Shown one piece after another: positions 26,811 through 34,654 of a stretch of DNA of 64,000 bases (position 1 is its first letter; each line of letters begins with the position of its first letter). Source of the DNA: Microbulbifer aggregans (lineage in GTDB: Bacteria; Pseudomonadota; Gammaproteobacteria; Pseudomonadales; Cellvibrionaceae); NCBI RefSeq assembly GCF_020524005.1, contig NZ_JAIVKK010000003.1, forward strand, positions 62,001 through 126,000, written 5' to 3'. The translations under genes and the position numbers were made by a program. A model generated the notes under the pieces. That model saw only the letters and a program-made list of their open reading frames with translations. It had not been told where the DNA came from and did not search any database.

Positions 26811-27488
26811 CTAAAGTGGGAGACGCACTTCTTCGCTAATGCGACCCCGCACCTGGAGGCGTAGATACCCTCCGGAAAGCTTTTCGTTTAACGGCAGGCT
26901 GGCTCCGGCATAGAGGCGTCCCTTGGTTGCCAACGATTTACAGTTGTCATCAGAAAGGCAGTGCTGGACGTCACCAACCTCCACGTTGATATTGCCCTTA
27001 TTTACCAGCTGCAGCTCCCCGCCACTGCGTTCCAGGGCAATACGGTACAGTCCATCTTCCGGCTGCACAAAGACCAGGATCTGGTAGGCAACCAGGACTT
27101 TCAGTGCCGAACGGTCGGTTTTGACATCCCCAACTACCGGTTTGAAAGTCACGCGATAGACTTTTTCCTGCTGCAGGTTTTGTTCGAGCGACATAAGCCG
27201 GAAGCGTTTTTTCTCGCCCGCTCCAATCACGGCGCGCGCCGGGCTGACCAGTAATTTGAACTCCTTGGGATCCACCACCCTGACCCGGTTCTCATCCGGC
27301 ATCCCCGGGTTATCCACCCGATAGATTTCGGTTTGCAGGTACAGGGTTTCCGGGTCAGGGTTTGACACGAGAATATCTTCCCGCGAATTTGGCTGGTCGT
27401 TGAGGTGAACAATGATCTTGTCCAATGACATGGCAGCCAGCACCGGCTGGGCCAACAGACACAACAGAAAAGCAGCTATCTTTTGCAT
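26811..27488 (-). CDS. Periplasmic fimbrial chaperone (PapD-like)
   Basis: A 225-residue periplasmic chaperone. The ATG at 27488 starts a good signal peptide (MQKIAAFLLCLLAQPVLA, cleavage before AMSLDKI). The mature part has the two-Ig-domain plan: VHLNDQPNSREDILVSNPD, then PARAVIGAGEKKRFRLMSL, then KVYRVTFKPVVG and LVAYQILVFVQP, and a second domain with a Cys pair CLSDDNC. It faces the adhesin gene tail to tail with a 24-bp gap and is transcribed on the opposite strand, so the chaperone and usher cannot be on one message. Confidence 0.85.
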   Translation of the reverse strand: MQKIAAFLLCLLAQPVLAAMSLDKIIVHLNDQPNSREDILVSNPDPETLYLQTEIYRVDNPGMPDENRVRVVDPKEFKLLVSPARAVIGAGEKKRFRLMSLEQNLQQEKVYRVTFKPVVGDVKTDRSALKVLVAYQILVFVQPEDGLYRIALERSGGELQLVNKGNINVEVGDVQHCLSDDNCKSLATKGRLYAGASLPLNEKLSGGYLRLQVRGRISEEVRLPL

Positions 27489-27572
27489 GAAACCGTGCAA
27501 CTGTCCGAAAGGTGAGCAACAAAGCGTCATTCTATCGTCGCCATGACGCCCTAGCTACCTTTACGGAACCCG

Positions 27573-27902
27573 CTACTCGGCGACCACAAACACTAATTTG
27601 CCCACGGAGGATGAGGGTAAGGACACGCAATGCTGCCCAGGTTTTCCGACTGAGCGCAAATCCGCGCTGGGGGGCTGATCGACATCGCGAACATACACAT
27701 GATACGTCCAGGCTGGCACATGGTTCAGGCACAACAGGTCATCGCTGCCTGACGCATTCGGCGCAAGTGTGACGCGCGTTGGCAGGCTTAACATGATCCG
27801 CGCAGACGCCCGGGCCGTCGTTTCCGTTTTACCCGGCGGCAAAGGGACGACTAACAACAGCGCCAGCGTCACCGTCACCGTCTTTATCCCCGCATATTTC
27901 AT
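27573..27902 (-). CDS. Small pilin-like secreted protein
   Basis: A 109-residue secreted protein from the ATG at 27902. The signal sequence MKYAGIKTVTVTLALLLVV is followed by a possible cleavage near TTARASA. The mature part IMLSLPTRVTLAP..SDDLLCLNH..TYHVYVRD parallels the pilin segment TVSLTLPQLIEL..SDDFCVGG..TYSIQF, and a second Cys lies in QHCVSL, but the protein is about 70 residues shorter than the pilin. It is followed after 84 bp by the chaperone gene on the same strand. It is probably a minor subunit or initiator/terminator pilin, but it could be a degraded copy. Translation from 27929 is possible. Confidence 0.55.
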   Translation of the reverse strand: MKYAGIKTVTVTLALLLVVPLPPGKTETTARASARIMLSLPTRVTLAPNASGSDDLLCLNHVPAWTYHVYVRDVDQPPSADLRSVGKPGQHCVSLPSSSVGKLVFVVAE

Positions 27903-27929
27903 AGCGCGCTTCCCGAGCCCGGCATTCAT

Positions 27930-28256
27930 AGCACATGCCTTGCCGATCCCGACTGTGTTGCTCCAATGACTTTTCAGTGTAGTCAGGGCACGTCTGCGGA
28001 TTACCTGGGCTGGCTGCTTAAGGCCGATATTTCTTTATTACTGAAATTATCGGCTGCCGGGTGCAGAACTTTAGTAACGAGCGGGATCCAGTAGCGCGAG
28101 AAATACGCCAGCAAGGCAATACAGACACGGCAGAACTGCCAACGGTGCCTACGAGAGCAGTGGGGATCCGGGAGGAAAAAAACGGAAATGGCGGCGGAAA
28201 TCGGCCCAATCCCTGGTGCCGATTTCCGCCATAGTACGGAATGCCCTCGATAAGGG
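27930..28256. other. Gap between fimbrial and flagellar loci, with a 13-bp inverted repeat
   Basis: No gene is seen here. GGCGGAAATCGGC (28193-28205) and GCCGATTTCCGCC (28218-28230) form a perfect hairpin after the flhC stop. On the minus strand a run of seven T follows about 11 nt later, so it may terminate the flhDC message, though the T-run is further away than usual. Confidence 0.55.
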
Positions 28257-28820
28257 TCAGACCGCAGCTGCGGCTTTCGTCTCGCTGAGCGCCTGAGCAG
28301 CGCGCCGCTTACGTGTCTTGCCCGCGCGGGATGGTGGCTGGCAGATCCCGCAGACAAAATTCTGGCTGGGAGTATGTGCGTGATTCACAAAATGGCCTGA
28401 ACAGTTGGTACACGCGGAAAGCTCGAACAAGCCACTCTCGAAGAATCGCACCAGTGTCCAGGCTCGAGTCAACCCGAGAACCGGCTCTTCGCTGTCCTCT
28501 TCGGTTAGCTCCATATACAGGCGGTAGGCTTTGATAAAACCTTCCATACGCTCGCACCCCTGCTCCCCGGTAAGACGCAGGTAAATGCCATAAAACAGCG
28601 AGGCATGGATATTGGGCATCCAGGTAGTAAACCAGTCCGTTGAAAACGGCAGCATCCCCTTGGGCGGCGACATCCCCCGCACCTCTTTATAGAGGCGGAT
28701 CAGACGGCCACGGCTGAGATCGGTTTCAGATTCGAGCACCTGCAGACGCGCATTCAACTCAATGAGCTCAATGGCCAGCTTTACCTGCTGCATTTCATCG
28801 AGCAGACTTTTCTCCGACAT
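28257..28820 (-). CDS. flhC: Flagellar master regulator subunit FlhC
   Basis: FlhC forms the FlhD4C2 activator of class 2 flagellar promoters. The 187-residue protein has the conserved [15 protein letters not shown] and [15 protein letters not shown] segments, and a zinc site made by Cys137, Cys140, Cys157 and Cys160 (CTNC and CGIC). It follows flhD by 12 bp. A basic, alanine-rich tail after residue 165 extends it a little. FlhDC rather than FleQ/FlrA control is the enteric and betaproteobacterial pattern. Confidence 0.93.
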   Translation of the reverse strand: MSEKSLLDEMQQVKLAIELIELNARLQVLESETDLSRGRLIRLYKEVRGMSPPKGMLPFSTDWFTTWMPNIHASLFYGIYLRLTGEQGCERMEGFIKAYRLYMELTEEDSEEPVLGLTRAWTLVRFFESGLFELSACTNCSGHFVNHAHTPSQNFVCGICQPPSRAGKTRKRRAAQALSETKAAAAV

Positions 28821-28832
28821 AACAGCGCCCGC

Positions 28833-29144
28833 TCAGTTTACGCAGGGCGATGCCGAGGACATCAGCAGAGCAGCATGGATATGCTCCAGACCTTCTGCAC
28901 GCTTGTTAGCGGTGACCTGCTCCAACTGGTTGGCATCTTCGATGTTCAACCGGAACAGTAGTTGATTGGAACGCGCCAGCTTGGTCAGCTGTTTCGCGGT
29001 AAGAGAGGCCAATACGCTGGCCATTGAGTCGTCAAGCTTAAGCCTGAACAGAGCAGTCGCGTAGTCATCCTTGAGCAAGCGTTGTGCCAACAACAGGTAA
29101 CTGAGATTGATATCCTGAATCTCATTAAGTGCACTATCAAACAT
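28833..29144 (-). CDS. flhD: Flagellar master regulator subunit FlhD
   Basis: The 103-residue partner of FlhC. The N-terminal EIQDINLSYLLLAQRLLKDDYATALFRL is read as the FlhD signature (in overlapping parts: IQDINLSYLLLAQRL and LKDDYATALFRL). It is the first gene of the flhDC operon and is preceded by a 546-bp region with a CRP-like site and an inverted repeat. Confidence 0.93.
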   Translation of the reverse strand: MFDSALNEIQDINLSYLLLAQRLLKDDYATALFRLKLDDSMASVLASLTAKQLTKLARSNQLLFRLNIEDANQLEQVTANKRAEGLEHIHAALLMSSASPCVN

Positions 29145-29437
29145 GATACAGCTTTACTCCTTACTTCTTTTTATTCGTACCAGGCCTTAGCCCGGGTGCG
29201 CTCATTTTTTAATCAAGAAGCAAAGGGAGTCCCCAAAACCGCATCCATTCCCCATGTCAAAGTGATAGTGGCTTTACATCACCTTACGTCGGTGAATTCC
29301 GCTACCCCAAATCCCGTTACCATCCCTGGAATCACCAGTGGACTGCACTAAATGTTGCTTTGGCAACTTGTACAAAATGCAACCACTACTTTTGGAAGAT
29401 TCCGCTTTGCGCCGCGCGCTCGTCGAGAAGGGCCGCA

Positions 29438-29472
29438 CCACACAGTTCCAAAATACCCCAAGAACTGTGTGG
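29438..29472. promoter_or_regulatory. Inverted repeat in the flhDC upstream region
   Basis: CCACACAGTTC (29438-29448) and GAACTGTGTGG (29462-29472) are exact reverse complements, 13 nt apart. They lie about 300 bp before flhD. It could be an operator for a dimeric regulator or an RNA hairpin in the leader. Confidence 0.5.
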
Positions 29473-29568
29473 GCGTATGAGGACGGGAGAGCCAAGTGAC
29501 AACTACGATCTTGCCGATCGAAACAACATGATTCACACCAATTCCTTGACCCACTTCACAAAAATAAA

Positions 29569-29582
29569 GTGATGCAGGTCAC
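29569..29582. promoter_or_regulatory. CRP-like palindrome upstream of flhDC
   Basis: GTGA-tgcagg-TCAC, 425 bp before the flhD ATG. CRP activates flhDC in enterics, so the location is suggestive, but the distance is large. Confidence 0.4.
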
Positions 29583-29690
29583 CCTTGGCGTAAAAATTAC
29601 CACGGTAGCCCTATTTGGTTACATCTTTTTTTATCTTTTTTTGAAATAAATGTTATTTCGTGACTAACTGTTACTCGGGGCGAGTAATTT

Positions 29691-29972
29691 TTATTCAGTG
29701 CCAATATTGACACAACGTTCGTCCAGCTCTTGGGCCCAGATCAAAATTTCGGCAACAACTTGATAGAGACGATCTGGAATTTGCTCATCCAGGTTCAACT
29801 GCATCAACAACGACACCAATTCCGGCGCATCGTGCACATAAATCCCCCGCTGCTTCGCCGTTTGAACAATCCGTTCGGCCACTTCCCCATAGCCCGACGC
29901 CACAACGGTAGGTGCACTATGGTTTTCGTCATATGCCAGGGCCACGGCACGGCGGCGTGGATTATCCTTCAT
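29691..29972 (-). CDS. fhlB: FlhB C-terminal-like protein (FhlB/EscU family fragment)
   Basis: A 93-residue protein matching only the cytoplasmic C-terminal domain of FlhB/YscU export switches: RRRAVALAYDENHSAPTVVASG, then RIVQTAKQRGIYVHDAPELVSLLM (read in parts). The NPTH autocleavage motif is absent. The ATG at 29972 is preferred; a TTG at 29984 is possible. Its start overlaps the FliK-like stop. Such stand-alone domains are often encoded beside a FliK-like gene; a part in substrate switching is plausible but not established. Confidence 0.75.
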   Translation of the reverse strand: MKDNPRRRAVALAYDENHSAPTVVASGYGEVAERIVQTAKQRGIYVHDAPELVSLLMQLNLDEQIPDRLYQVVAEILIWAQELDERCVNIGTE

Positions 29973-30900
29973 CGATGTTCCCAACTATGACCTGAACCTC
30001 ACGGAATCCGAGGGCTTCAATCTGTCCACGCAAGCGCGCAAGCCCGCTGAAAAGCATATCTTCGGCCTGCTCGCTCGCCGGTGTGGCAATCACTTTTACC
30101 TTGTCGCCCTGAAGGACCAGATGTACCCCGAGATTGCCCAGTTGCGGTAAGGCGAAGGTTAAATCGGCCTGCCAGGCCTCAATATCTTCTCTGTTGGCAT
30201 CGTCAGCGCGCTCATCATCCGAGCGTTCATTGAACACATCTTCAGCAAACTGGTGATATTGCAGACTAATTTCCAGATGAAGCCCGGACCACGCTTCGCC
30301 TTCCCAGCGAAGTTGCGGTACCGACAGTAATTCAAGTTGCTGCCGTATCAGTCCCCGCATCGGCTCGTCTTTATAAAGGTCCGCTAACCCGGGAGAAGTT
30401 TCCGCTTGCCGGTTCATCTGGGGTTCTGACTGGAGCTTTGCCCAGTCCCACTTTCCCTGATAACTACGTAAAAGGTGGGATTCGTAGAACAGGCCGCTGT
30501 AATCCACACTGCGCTGTAAATTGCTGGCTAATTTTTCAGCACCTTGCTCAGCCTTGGGAATTAGCGGCAGCGGTGAACGAATGACCGGCGAGCTCCTGGT
30601 CTGCCCATTAACCAGTTCGGATAAAAAACGAGCGACACCGGTGAATTGGGTGCGCACATCGGCAGAGTCCGACGGAAAGGGAGCCGACGGCATATATCCA
30701 CCAGATGCCCGGGCGATATCCCCGTAGGATGTGCTATTGGCGCGGGGATCGAGACGGGAATCACTTCGCACCGCCTGAATGGCTTCGGTGGGAACCAGCG
30801 GTTTTATCGGTGCTGGCTGGCGCTCCGGAGAGGCGGTATCTACCCTCTTGCCCAACACCTGGTGCAAAAGGGTATCCAGTATTGGCGTTATGCCACTCAC
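29962..30900 (-). CDS. Flagellar hook-length control-like protein (second FliK-like)
   Basis: A 312-residue protein with a low-complexity, proline-rich N-terminal part and a C-terminal Flg_hook-type domain: GLHLEISLQYHQF, WQADLTFALPQLGNLGVHLVLQGDKVKVI and LRGQIEALGFREVQVIVG (read separately). It starts with GTG in a GTGA overlap with fliT and overlaps fhlB at the other end, so it belongs to the fliD-fliS-fliT operon. A second, more typical fliK is at 45722-46966, so the two may divide rod/hook length roles, or this one may be specific for the FhlB partner. Confidence 0.6.
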   Translation of the reverse strand: MSGITPILDTLLHQVLGKRVDTASPERQPAPIKPLVPTEAIQAVRSDSRLDPRANSTSYGDIARASGGYMPSAPFPSDSADVRTQFTGVARFLSELVNGQTRSSPVIRSPLPLIPKAEQGAEKLASNLQRSVDYSGLFYESHLLRSYQGKWDWAKLQSEPQMNRQAETSPGLADLYKDEPMRGLIRQQLELLSVPQLRWEGEAWSGLHLEISLQYHQFAEDVFNERSDDERADDANREDIEAWQADLTFALPQLGNLGVHLVLQGDKVKVIATPASEQAEDMLFSGLARLRGQIEALGFREVQVIVGNIDEG

Positions 30901-31283
30901 CGCGCGCCGGAGTCCATGGGAATCAACGCACCGTAGGAACGGGACAGGTCCCGCTTGCGCTGGTTTACGCCAATCAGTTGCTGCAACTCGTCCTGGCGCT
31001 CCCGCAACCGGCGGCGAATTTCCAGGTCCTGAGACAAAATCTGCTCCAGCAACTCAGCCTTGCGACGACGCTCCACGTCGTTAAGCTCCAGATTGACCTC
31101 TGCGGAGGCAATCGATTCAACTTCGATGGCATAACAGGTCTGCTCTTCCACCAGGTTGAACCAGTCGTGCTCACGTACCCATGCCAGCATGCGCGTGGAA
31201 CGCGCCAACAGATTTGCGTAAGCCGCCAGCAGGCGGGGCGCAGTTGTCAGCAGGCTACTATCGACCACTTGTTGATTTGTCAT
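30897..31283 (-). CDS. fliT: Flagellar export chaperone FliT-like
   Basis: A 128-residue helical protein in the FliT position after fliS. Heptad-like leucine and charged residues run from about 20 to 105 (for example LLEQILSQDLEIRRRLRERQ, 20 residues), consistent with the four-helix FliT fold. FliT binds the filament cap FliD and, in enterics, FlhDC as an inhibitor. Sequence identity is low, so the call depends on size, composition and operon position. It overlaps fliS and the FliK-like gene by 4 bp each. Confidence 0.65.
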   Translation of the reverse strand: MTNQQVVDSSLLTTAPRLLAAYANLLARSTRMLAWVREHDWFNLVEEQTCYAIEVESIASAEVNLELNDVERRRKAELLEQILSQDLEIRRRLRERQDELQQLIGVNQRKRDLSRSYGALIPMDSGAR

Positions 31284-31696
31284 ACGGATTGCAACCCCGG
31301 GTCGATCTCATTCCATGCCGATGCGAGGTCCGCGAGCAAACGGCGGGCCTCCAGCAACGCCTCGCTGTCGTTGTGCAAATTGGCCTTGAGCAACTGCCGG
31401 GCAATGTAGTCGTACAGGGCAGCCATCTGCTCCGCCAGTTGGCCACCCTGCTCGCGATCCAGTGCGGCCAGCAAGCCATTGTTCACAATATCCAATGCCT
31501 TGGAGATTGCCCGCCCTTTTTCCACCACATTGCCATCATTCAAATGCACCAGAGCAGTACCTATCGCCGTATCGGCACCCTGGAACAACAACACGATCAG
31601 GCGGTGCGGGCTCGCCGACAGTACATCGCTTTCAAGCCCTACTCGGGCGTAACTGGCGGCGCCGTAAGCGCGGCCAGCGGATCCTTTTGAGTACAA
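31280..31696 (-). CDS. fliS: Flagellin export chaperone FliS
   Basis: FliS binds the C-terminus of flagellin and prevents early polymerisation in the cytoplasm. The 138-residue protein has the ASPHRLIVLLFQGAD motif and the FliS-type start YSKG..AYARVGLESDV. The start is a TTG at 31696, supported by the family's usual MYSKG beginning and a GAGAGG ribosome site. It lies 18 bp after fliD. Confidence 0.92.
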   Translation of the reverse strand: MYSKGSAGRAYGAASYARVGLESDVLSASPHRLIVLLFQGADTAIGTALVHLNDGNVVEKGRAISKALDIVNNGLLAALDREQGGQLAEQMAALYDYIARQLLKANLHNDSEALLEARRLLADLASAWNEIDPGLQSV

Positions 31697-31714
31697 CTAA
31701 GACCTCTCTTACTT

Positions 31715-33070
31715 TTATTGTTCTAACTGCGCAGCCAGTGCATCAAACTGCTGGGTTAGGTATGAACTGGTGGAGTTCATCTGCGCGATCAGGCTATCCA
31801 GCTGGCTAAACTGTGTGCGATAACGTGCAACTGTGCTCGCGATCTGTGACTCGACGCTCTCATATCGTCGATCCAGAGATTCAATACTCGCTTCCAGGCC
31901 ACTGGTCGCATTTTCCAGCAATCCACCTTCTTCCGTCATTCCCCCCAACGCATCTTCGATACGATCGGCGAAACCGTCGCTCTCTTCGCTGGCCCCCGCG
32001 AAGAATGTAGTCAGGTCGCTGAGATTATTCGCCACCAGGTCTTCGACCTTTTCCTCATCGAGAGTCAGCGTGCCATCGACTTCCAGGGTCATCCCCAGAT
32101 CGGCCAGGGAGGAGAACGCATCGCTCTCCAGGGAGCCGCCAATCAGACTGCGCAGTCGCGACTCAACCCCACGCACGGTGGCATTGCCCTGCAGCACACC
32201 ACCCACACCGGAAGCGCTATCGAACTCTGTCAGGTCATCCAGGCGGCCCTGTAAACTGTTGTAGGCCTCAACGAATGTATTCAGTTTCTTTTCGATACCG
32301 GCCGTATCCCGGGTCACTTCCAGTGTGGCGGTGCCGGTTTCTTCAAGATCGAGAGTCACTCCCTGGATCGCGTCTTCCACGCGATTACTTTGTGACTGGA
32401 TCGCGATTCCGTTAACCGTCAGCTCTGCGTTCTGCCCGGATACTTCGGTAGCACTGTCGAGAGACAGCACATCGCCAAGCCCACCGGAGCCAAAGTCGAT
32501 GGCACTGATCGCGGCATCGGTGCCGGTTTCCGCGGACGAAAACACCAGGCGGTAGGGTGTGCCGCTGCCATCGTTAACGATCGAGGCCACCACACCGGCA
32601 TCTGCATCATTGATTGCATCGCGCACATCTTCCAGAGAACTGTCCGCGTCATCCAGCGTTACACTGAATGATTCGCCATTGCCAAGGGTAAAACCGATAG
32701 TGCCACCGCCCAGTTGCTCGGTTTTATCAGCCACCCCCAGGGTTGCGATGCTGTAACTCTTGGCGCGCTGGGTAACTTCAATTTCATAGTTCCCGACCAG
32801 GGTATCTTCACCGGAAGTAATCGTCAGGGCCTCGCCACTGACGTTGGTTTTGACTCCGGCAAAGTCTTCTGCGTCGCTGAGCGCTGCGGCGGCATCCTTG
32901 ACTTTATCCAGCGCGCTTTCCAGAAAACCAAACGCAGAAATTTTGGTTTCATAACTTTTTTGTTGCTGGAGGATTGGAGTCAGCTTCTGGTTTTCAGCAG
33001 ATTCCAGCTGTTCCAGCAGGCCGCTCAAGTCCAGTCCAGAACCGATACCTAAGGATGAAATGGTAGCCAT
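31715..33070 (-). CDS. fliD: Flagellar filament cap protein
   Basis: FliD (HAP2) caps the filament and directs flagellin insertion. The 451-residue protein has the N-terminal ISSLGIGSGLDLSGLLEQL motif and a coiled-coil C-terminus ending in a region rich in Ser/Gln that should fold with the N-terminal helix. It heads the operon fliD-fliS-fliT-fliK-like-fhlB and has a sigma-28 promoter 88 bp upstream. It is transcribed divergently from the flagellin genes. Confidence 0.94.
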   Translation of the reverse strand: MATISSLGIGSGLDLSGLLEQLESAENQKLTPILQQQKSYETKISAFGFLESALDKVKDAAAALSDAEDFAGVKTNVSGEALTITSGEDTLVGNYEIEVTQRAKSYSIATLGVADKTEQLGGGTIGFTLGNGESFSVTLDDADSSLEDVRDAINDADAGVVASIVNDGSGTPYRLVFSSAETGTDAAISAIDFGSGGLGDVLSLDSATEVSGQNAELTVNGIAIQSQSNRVEDAIQGVTLDLEETGTATLEVTRDTAGIEKKLNTFVEAYNSLQGRLDDLTEFDSASGVGGVLQGNATVRGVESRLRSLIGGSLESDAFSSLADLGMTLEVDGTLTLDEEKVEDLVANNLSDLTTFFAGASEESDGFADRIEDALGGMTEEGGLLENATSGLEASIESLDRRYESVESQIASTVARYRTQFSQLDSLIAQMNSTSSYLTQQFDALAAQLEQ

Positions 33071-33157
33071 TGATGCTCCCTATTAATGCAGTGCACAAGC
33101 ATTTATTACCACAGCCGCTGCGCGGCGCTCATGGGCAATTGCCTGCGGTTATTTCCC

Positions 33158-33184
33158 AGATCGGCAATTAGCGCCGCAACTTTA
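33158..33184 (-). promoter_or_regulatory. Sigma-28 promoter of fliD
   Basis: On the minus strand TAAAGTTG (33184-33177), exactly 11 nt, GCCGATCT (33165-33158). The FliA consensus is TAAAGTTT-N11-GCCGATAA. The start codon of fliD is 88 bp downstream. Confidence 0.85.
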
Positions 33185-33245
33185 GGTTTCACCTTCATAA
33201 ATTCATTCGCCAAACGCCTTTCGGCAAATATTTTCCCCAAAATAC

Positions 33246-33272
33246 TAAAGCCCTAGCCCCAGTTGCCGAAAA
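33246..33272 (+). promoter_or_regulatory. Sigma-28 promoter of flagellin 1
   Basis: TAAAGCCC, exactly 11 nt, GCCGAAAA. It ends 63 bp before the flagellin ATG at 33336. Confidence 0.9.
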
Positions 33273-33335
33273 ACGGAGTAACGGCCAGCGCCGTTGTATC
33301 CACATTTAAACGGTGACACACCAAGGGACACAACT

Positions 33336-34439
33336 ATGTCAGTGATCAATACCAACATCACGGCCATGATCGGCCAGCAAAACCTGAGCAAATCCCAGAG
33401 CGCCCTGCAGACCTCCATGGAGCGTCTGTCTTCCGGCCTGCGCATTAACAGCGCTGCCGACGATGCCGCCGGCCAGGCCATCGCCAACCGCATGAGCGCA
33501 CAGATCACCGGTCTGTCTCAGGCTCAGCGCAATGCCAACGACGGCATCTCCGTTGCACAAACTGCAGAAGGCGCCCTGAACCAGGTGAACGACAACCTGC
33601 AGCGCATTCGTGAGCTGACTGTTCAAGCGCAGAACGACACCAACTCCCAGAGCGACCTGAACTCTATCCAGGACGAAATCAACCAGCGCCTGTCCGAAGT
33701 TGACCGTATCTCCTCCGAGACCAACTTCAACGGCGTTAATGTGCTGGCTGAAGATCGTGCTTTCACCATTCAAGTCGGCGCGAACGACGGCGAAGTGATC
33801 AGCATGAACCTGAAGCAGATCGACTCTTCCACCCTGAATCTGGACACCTTCAACGTGAACGGCTACGAAGGTTCCCTCACAGCAGCAGCGACTGATAGCA
33901 GCCTTACTCTTACCGCTTCTGACGACGACACCCAGTCCATCGCCCTCGATGGCACTACCGCTGTCAGCCTGGTAGACAGCAGCGGCGCCACTGTTTCTGG
34001 CACCCTGGTTACCGACGACGCAGGCAACTATTTCGTTGATGACGGTGCAGGCGGCGTCTTCGCTGTATCTGACATTGACGCGGTCGCAGACAACGTAGGT
34101 AACGGTACCGGAACCGCTGAAATCACCTTTACCGTCGATACTGACACCGCGCTGTCCGCCAAGTCCGAAGGCCCCATGGCCGCACTGGACTCCGCACTGA
34201 GCGACGTCGACGCCCTGCGCTCCGACCTGGGTGCAATCCAGAACCGTTTCGATTCCGCGATCAGCAACCTGAGCACCACCGAGACCAATCTGTCTGCGGC
34301 GCGCTCTCGTATTGAAGATGCGGACTACGCGACCGAAGTTTCCAACATGACCCGCGCACAGATCCTGCAGCAGGCCGGTACTTCTGTACTGTCCCAGGCC
34401 AACCAGCTGCCGCAAAGCGTACTGTCCCTGCTGGGCTAA
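33336..34439 (+). CDS. fliC: Flagellin 1
   Basis: A 367-residue filament protein. The N-terminal D0/D1 region SVINTNITAMIGQQNLSKSQ and the C-terminal helix ending LPQSVLSLLG are typical, while the centre (about 170-280) is Ser/Thr/Asp-rich and of low conservation. Residues 1-121 are identical to flagellin 2 at 34655-35794, and the last ~86 differ at only one or two positions. The ATG at 33336 follows AAGGGA. It has its own sigma-28 promoter and a terminator. Surface Ser/Thr in the centre are candidate glycosylation sites for the transferase at 36023-39436. Confidence 0.95.
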   Translation: MSVINTNITAMIGQQNLSKSQSALQTSMERLSSGLRINSAADDAAGQAIANRMSAQITGLSQAQRNANDGISVAQTAEGALNQVNDNLQRIRELTVQAQNDTNSQSDLNSIQDEINQRLSEVDRISSETNFNGVNVLAEDRAFTIQVGANDGEVISMNLKQIDSSTLNLDTFNVNGYEGSLTAAATDSSLTLTASDDDTQSIALDGTTAVSLVDSSGATVSGTLVTDDAGNYFVDDGAGGVFAVSDIDAVADNVGNGTGTAEITFTVDTDTALSAKSEGPMAALDSALSDVDALRSDLGAIQNRFDSAISNLSTTETNLSAARSRIEDADYATEVSNMTRAQILQQAGTSVLSQANQLPQSVLSLLG

Positions 34440-34474
34440 TCAGCGAGAGTCAACTCCGACTTTCTCTCCTATTT

Positions 34475-34501
34475 GGGGCCCTATTCAGGGCCCCTTTTTT
34501 T
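34475..34501 (+). terminator. Terminator of flagellin 1
   Basis: GGGGCCCT-ATTC-AGGGCCCC followed by a run of T (34495-34501). It lies 36 bp after the stop codon. Confidence 0.93.
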
Positions 34502-34564
34502 GCCTGCGTTTTAGGTTTTCACACCCCACTCGAAAACCACACCGGAATTTTTTTCTTCCAAAAC

Positions 34565-34591
34565 TAAAGTCCCAGGCAATATCGCCGACAT
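34565..34591 (+). promoter_or_regulatory. Sigma-28 promoter of flagellin 2
   Basis: TAAAGTCC, exactly 11 nt, GCCGACAT. It ends 63 bp before the ATG at 34655, the same distance as in the first flagellin gene. Confidence 0.88.
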
Positions 34592-34654
34592 TATTGGTAA
34601 CGGCCCGCGCCGTTGTATTCACAAATTAACGGTGACATACCGAGGGACAAAACA

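Larger units (their letters stand above)
29145..29690. other. Long upstream region of flhDC
   Basis: This 546-bp region has no coding sequence I can support. It contains a perfect 11-bp inverted repeat CCACACAGTTC/GAACTGTGTGG with a 13-nt loop (29438-29472), a CRP-like palindrome GTGA-tgcagg-TCAC (29569-29582), a very AT-rich stretch (29590-29660) and a short hairpin TTACTCG-GGG-CGAGTAA (29671-29687) next to the fhlB stop. A regulated promoter with a long leader would fit, as in enteric flhDC. Confidence 0.55.

Noticed and set aside
33339..34415. A 358-residue minus-strand open frame
   Set aside because: It mirrors flagellin 1; a similar shadow exists opposite flagellin 2, as expected from shared codon use.
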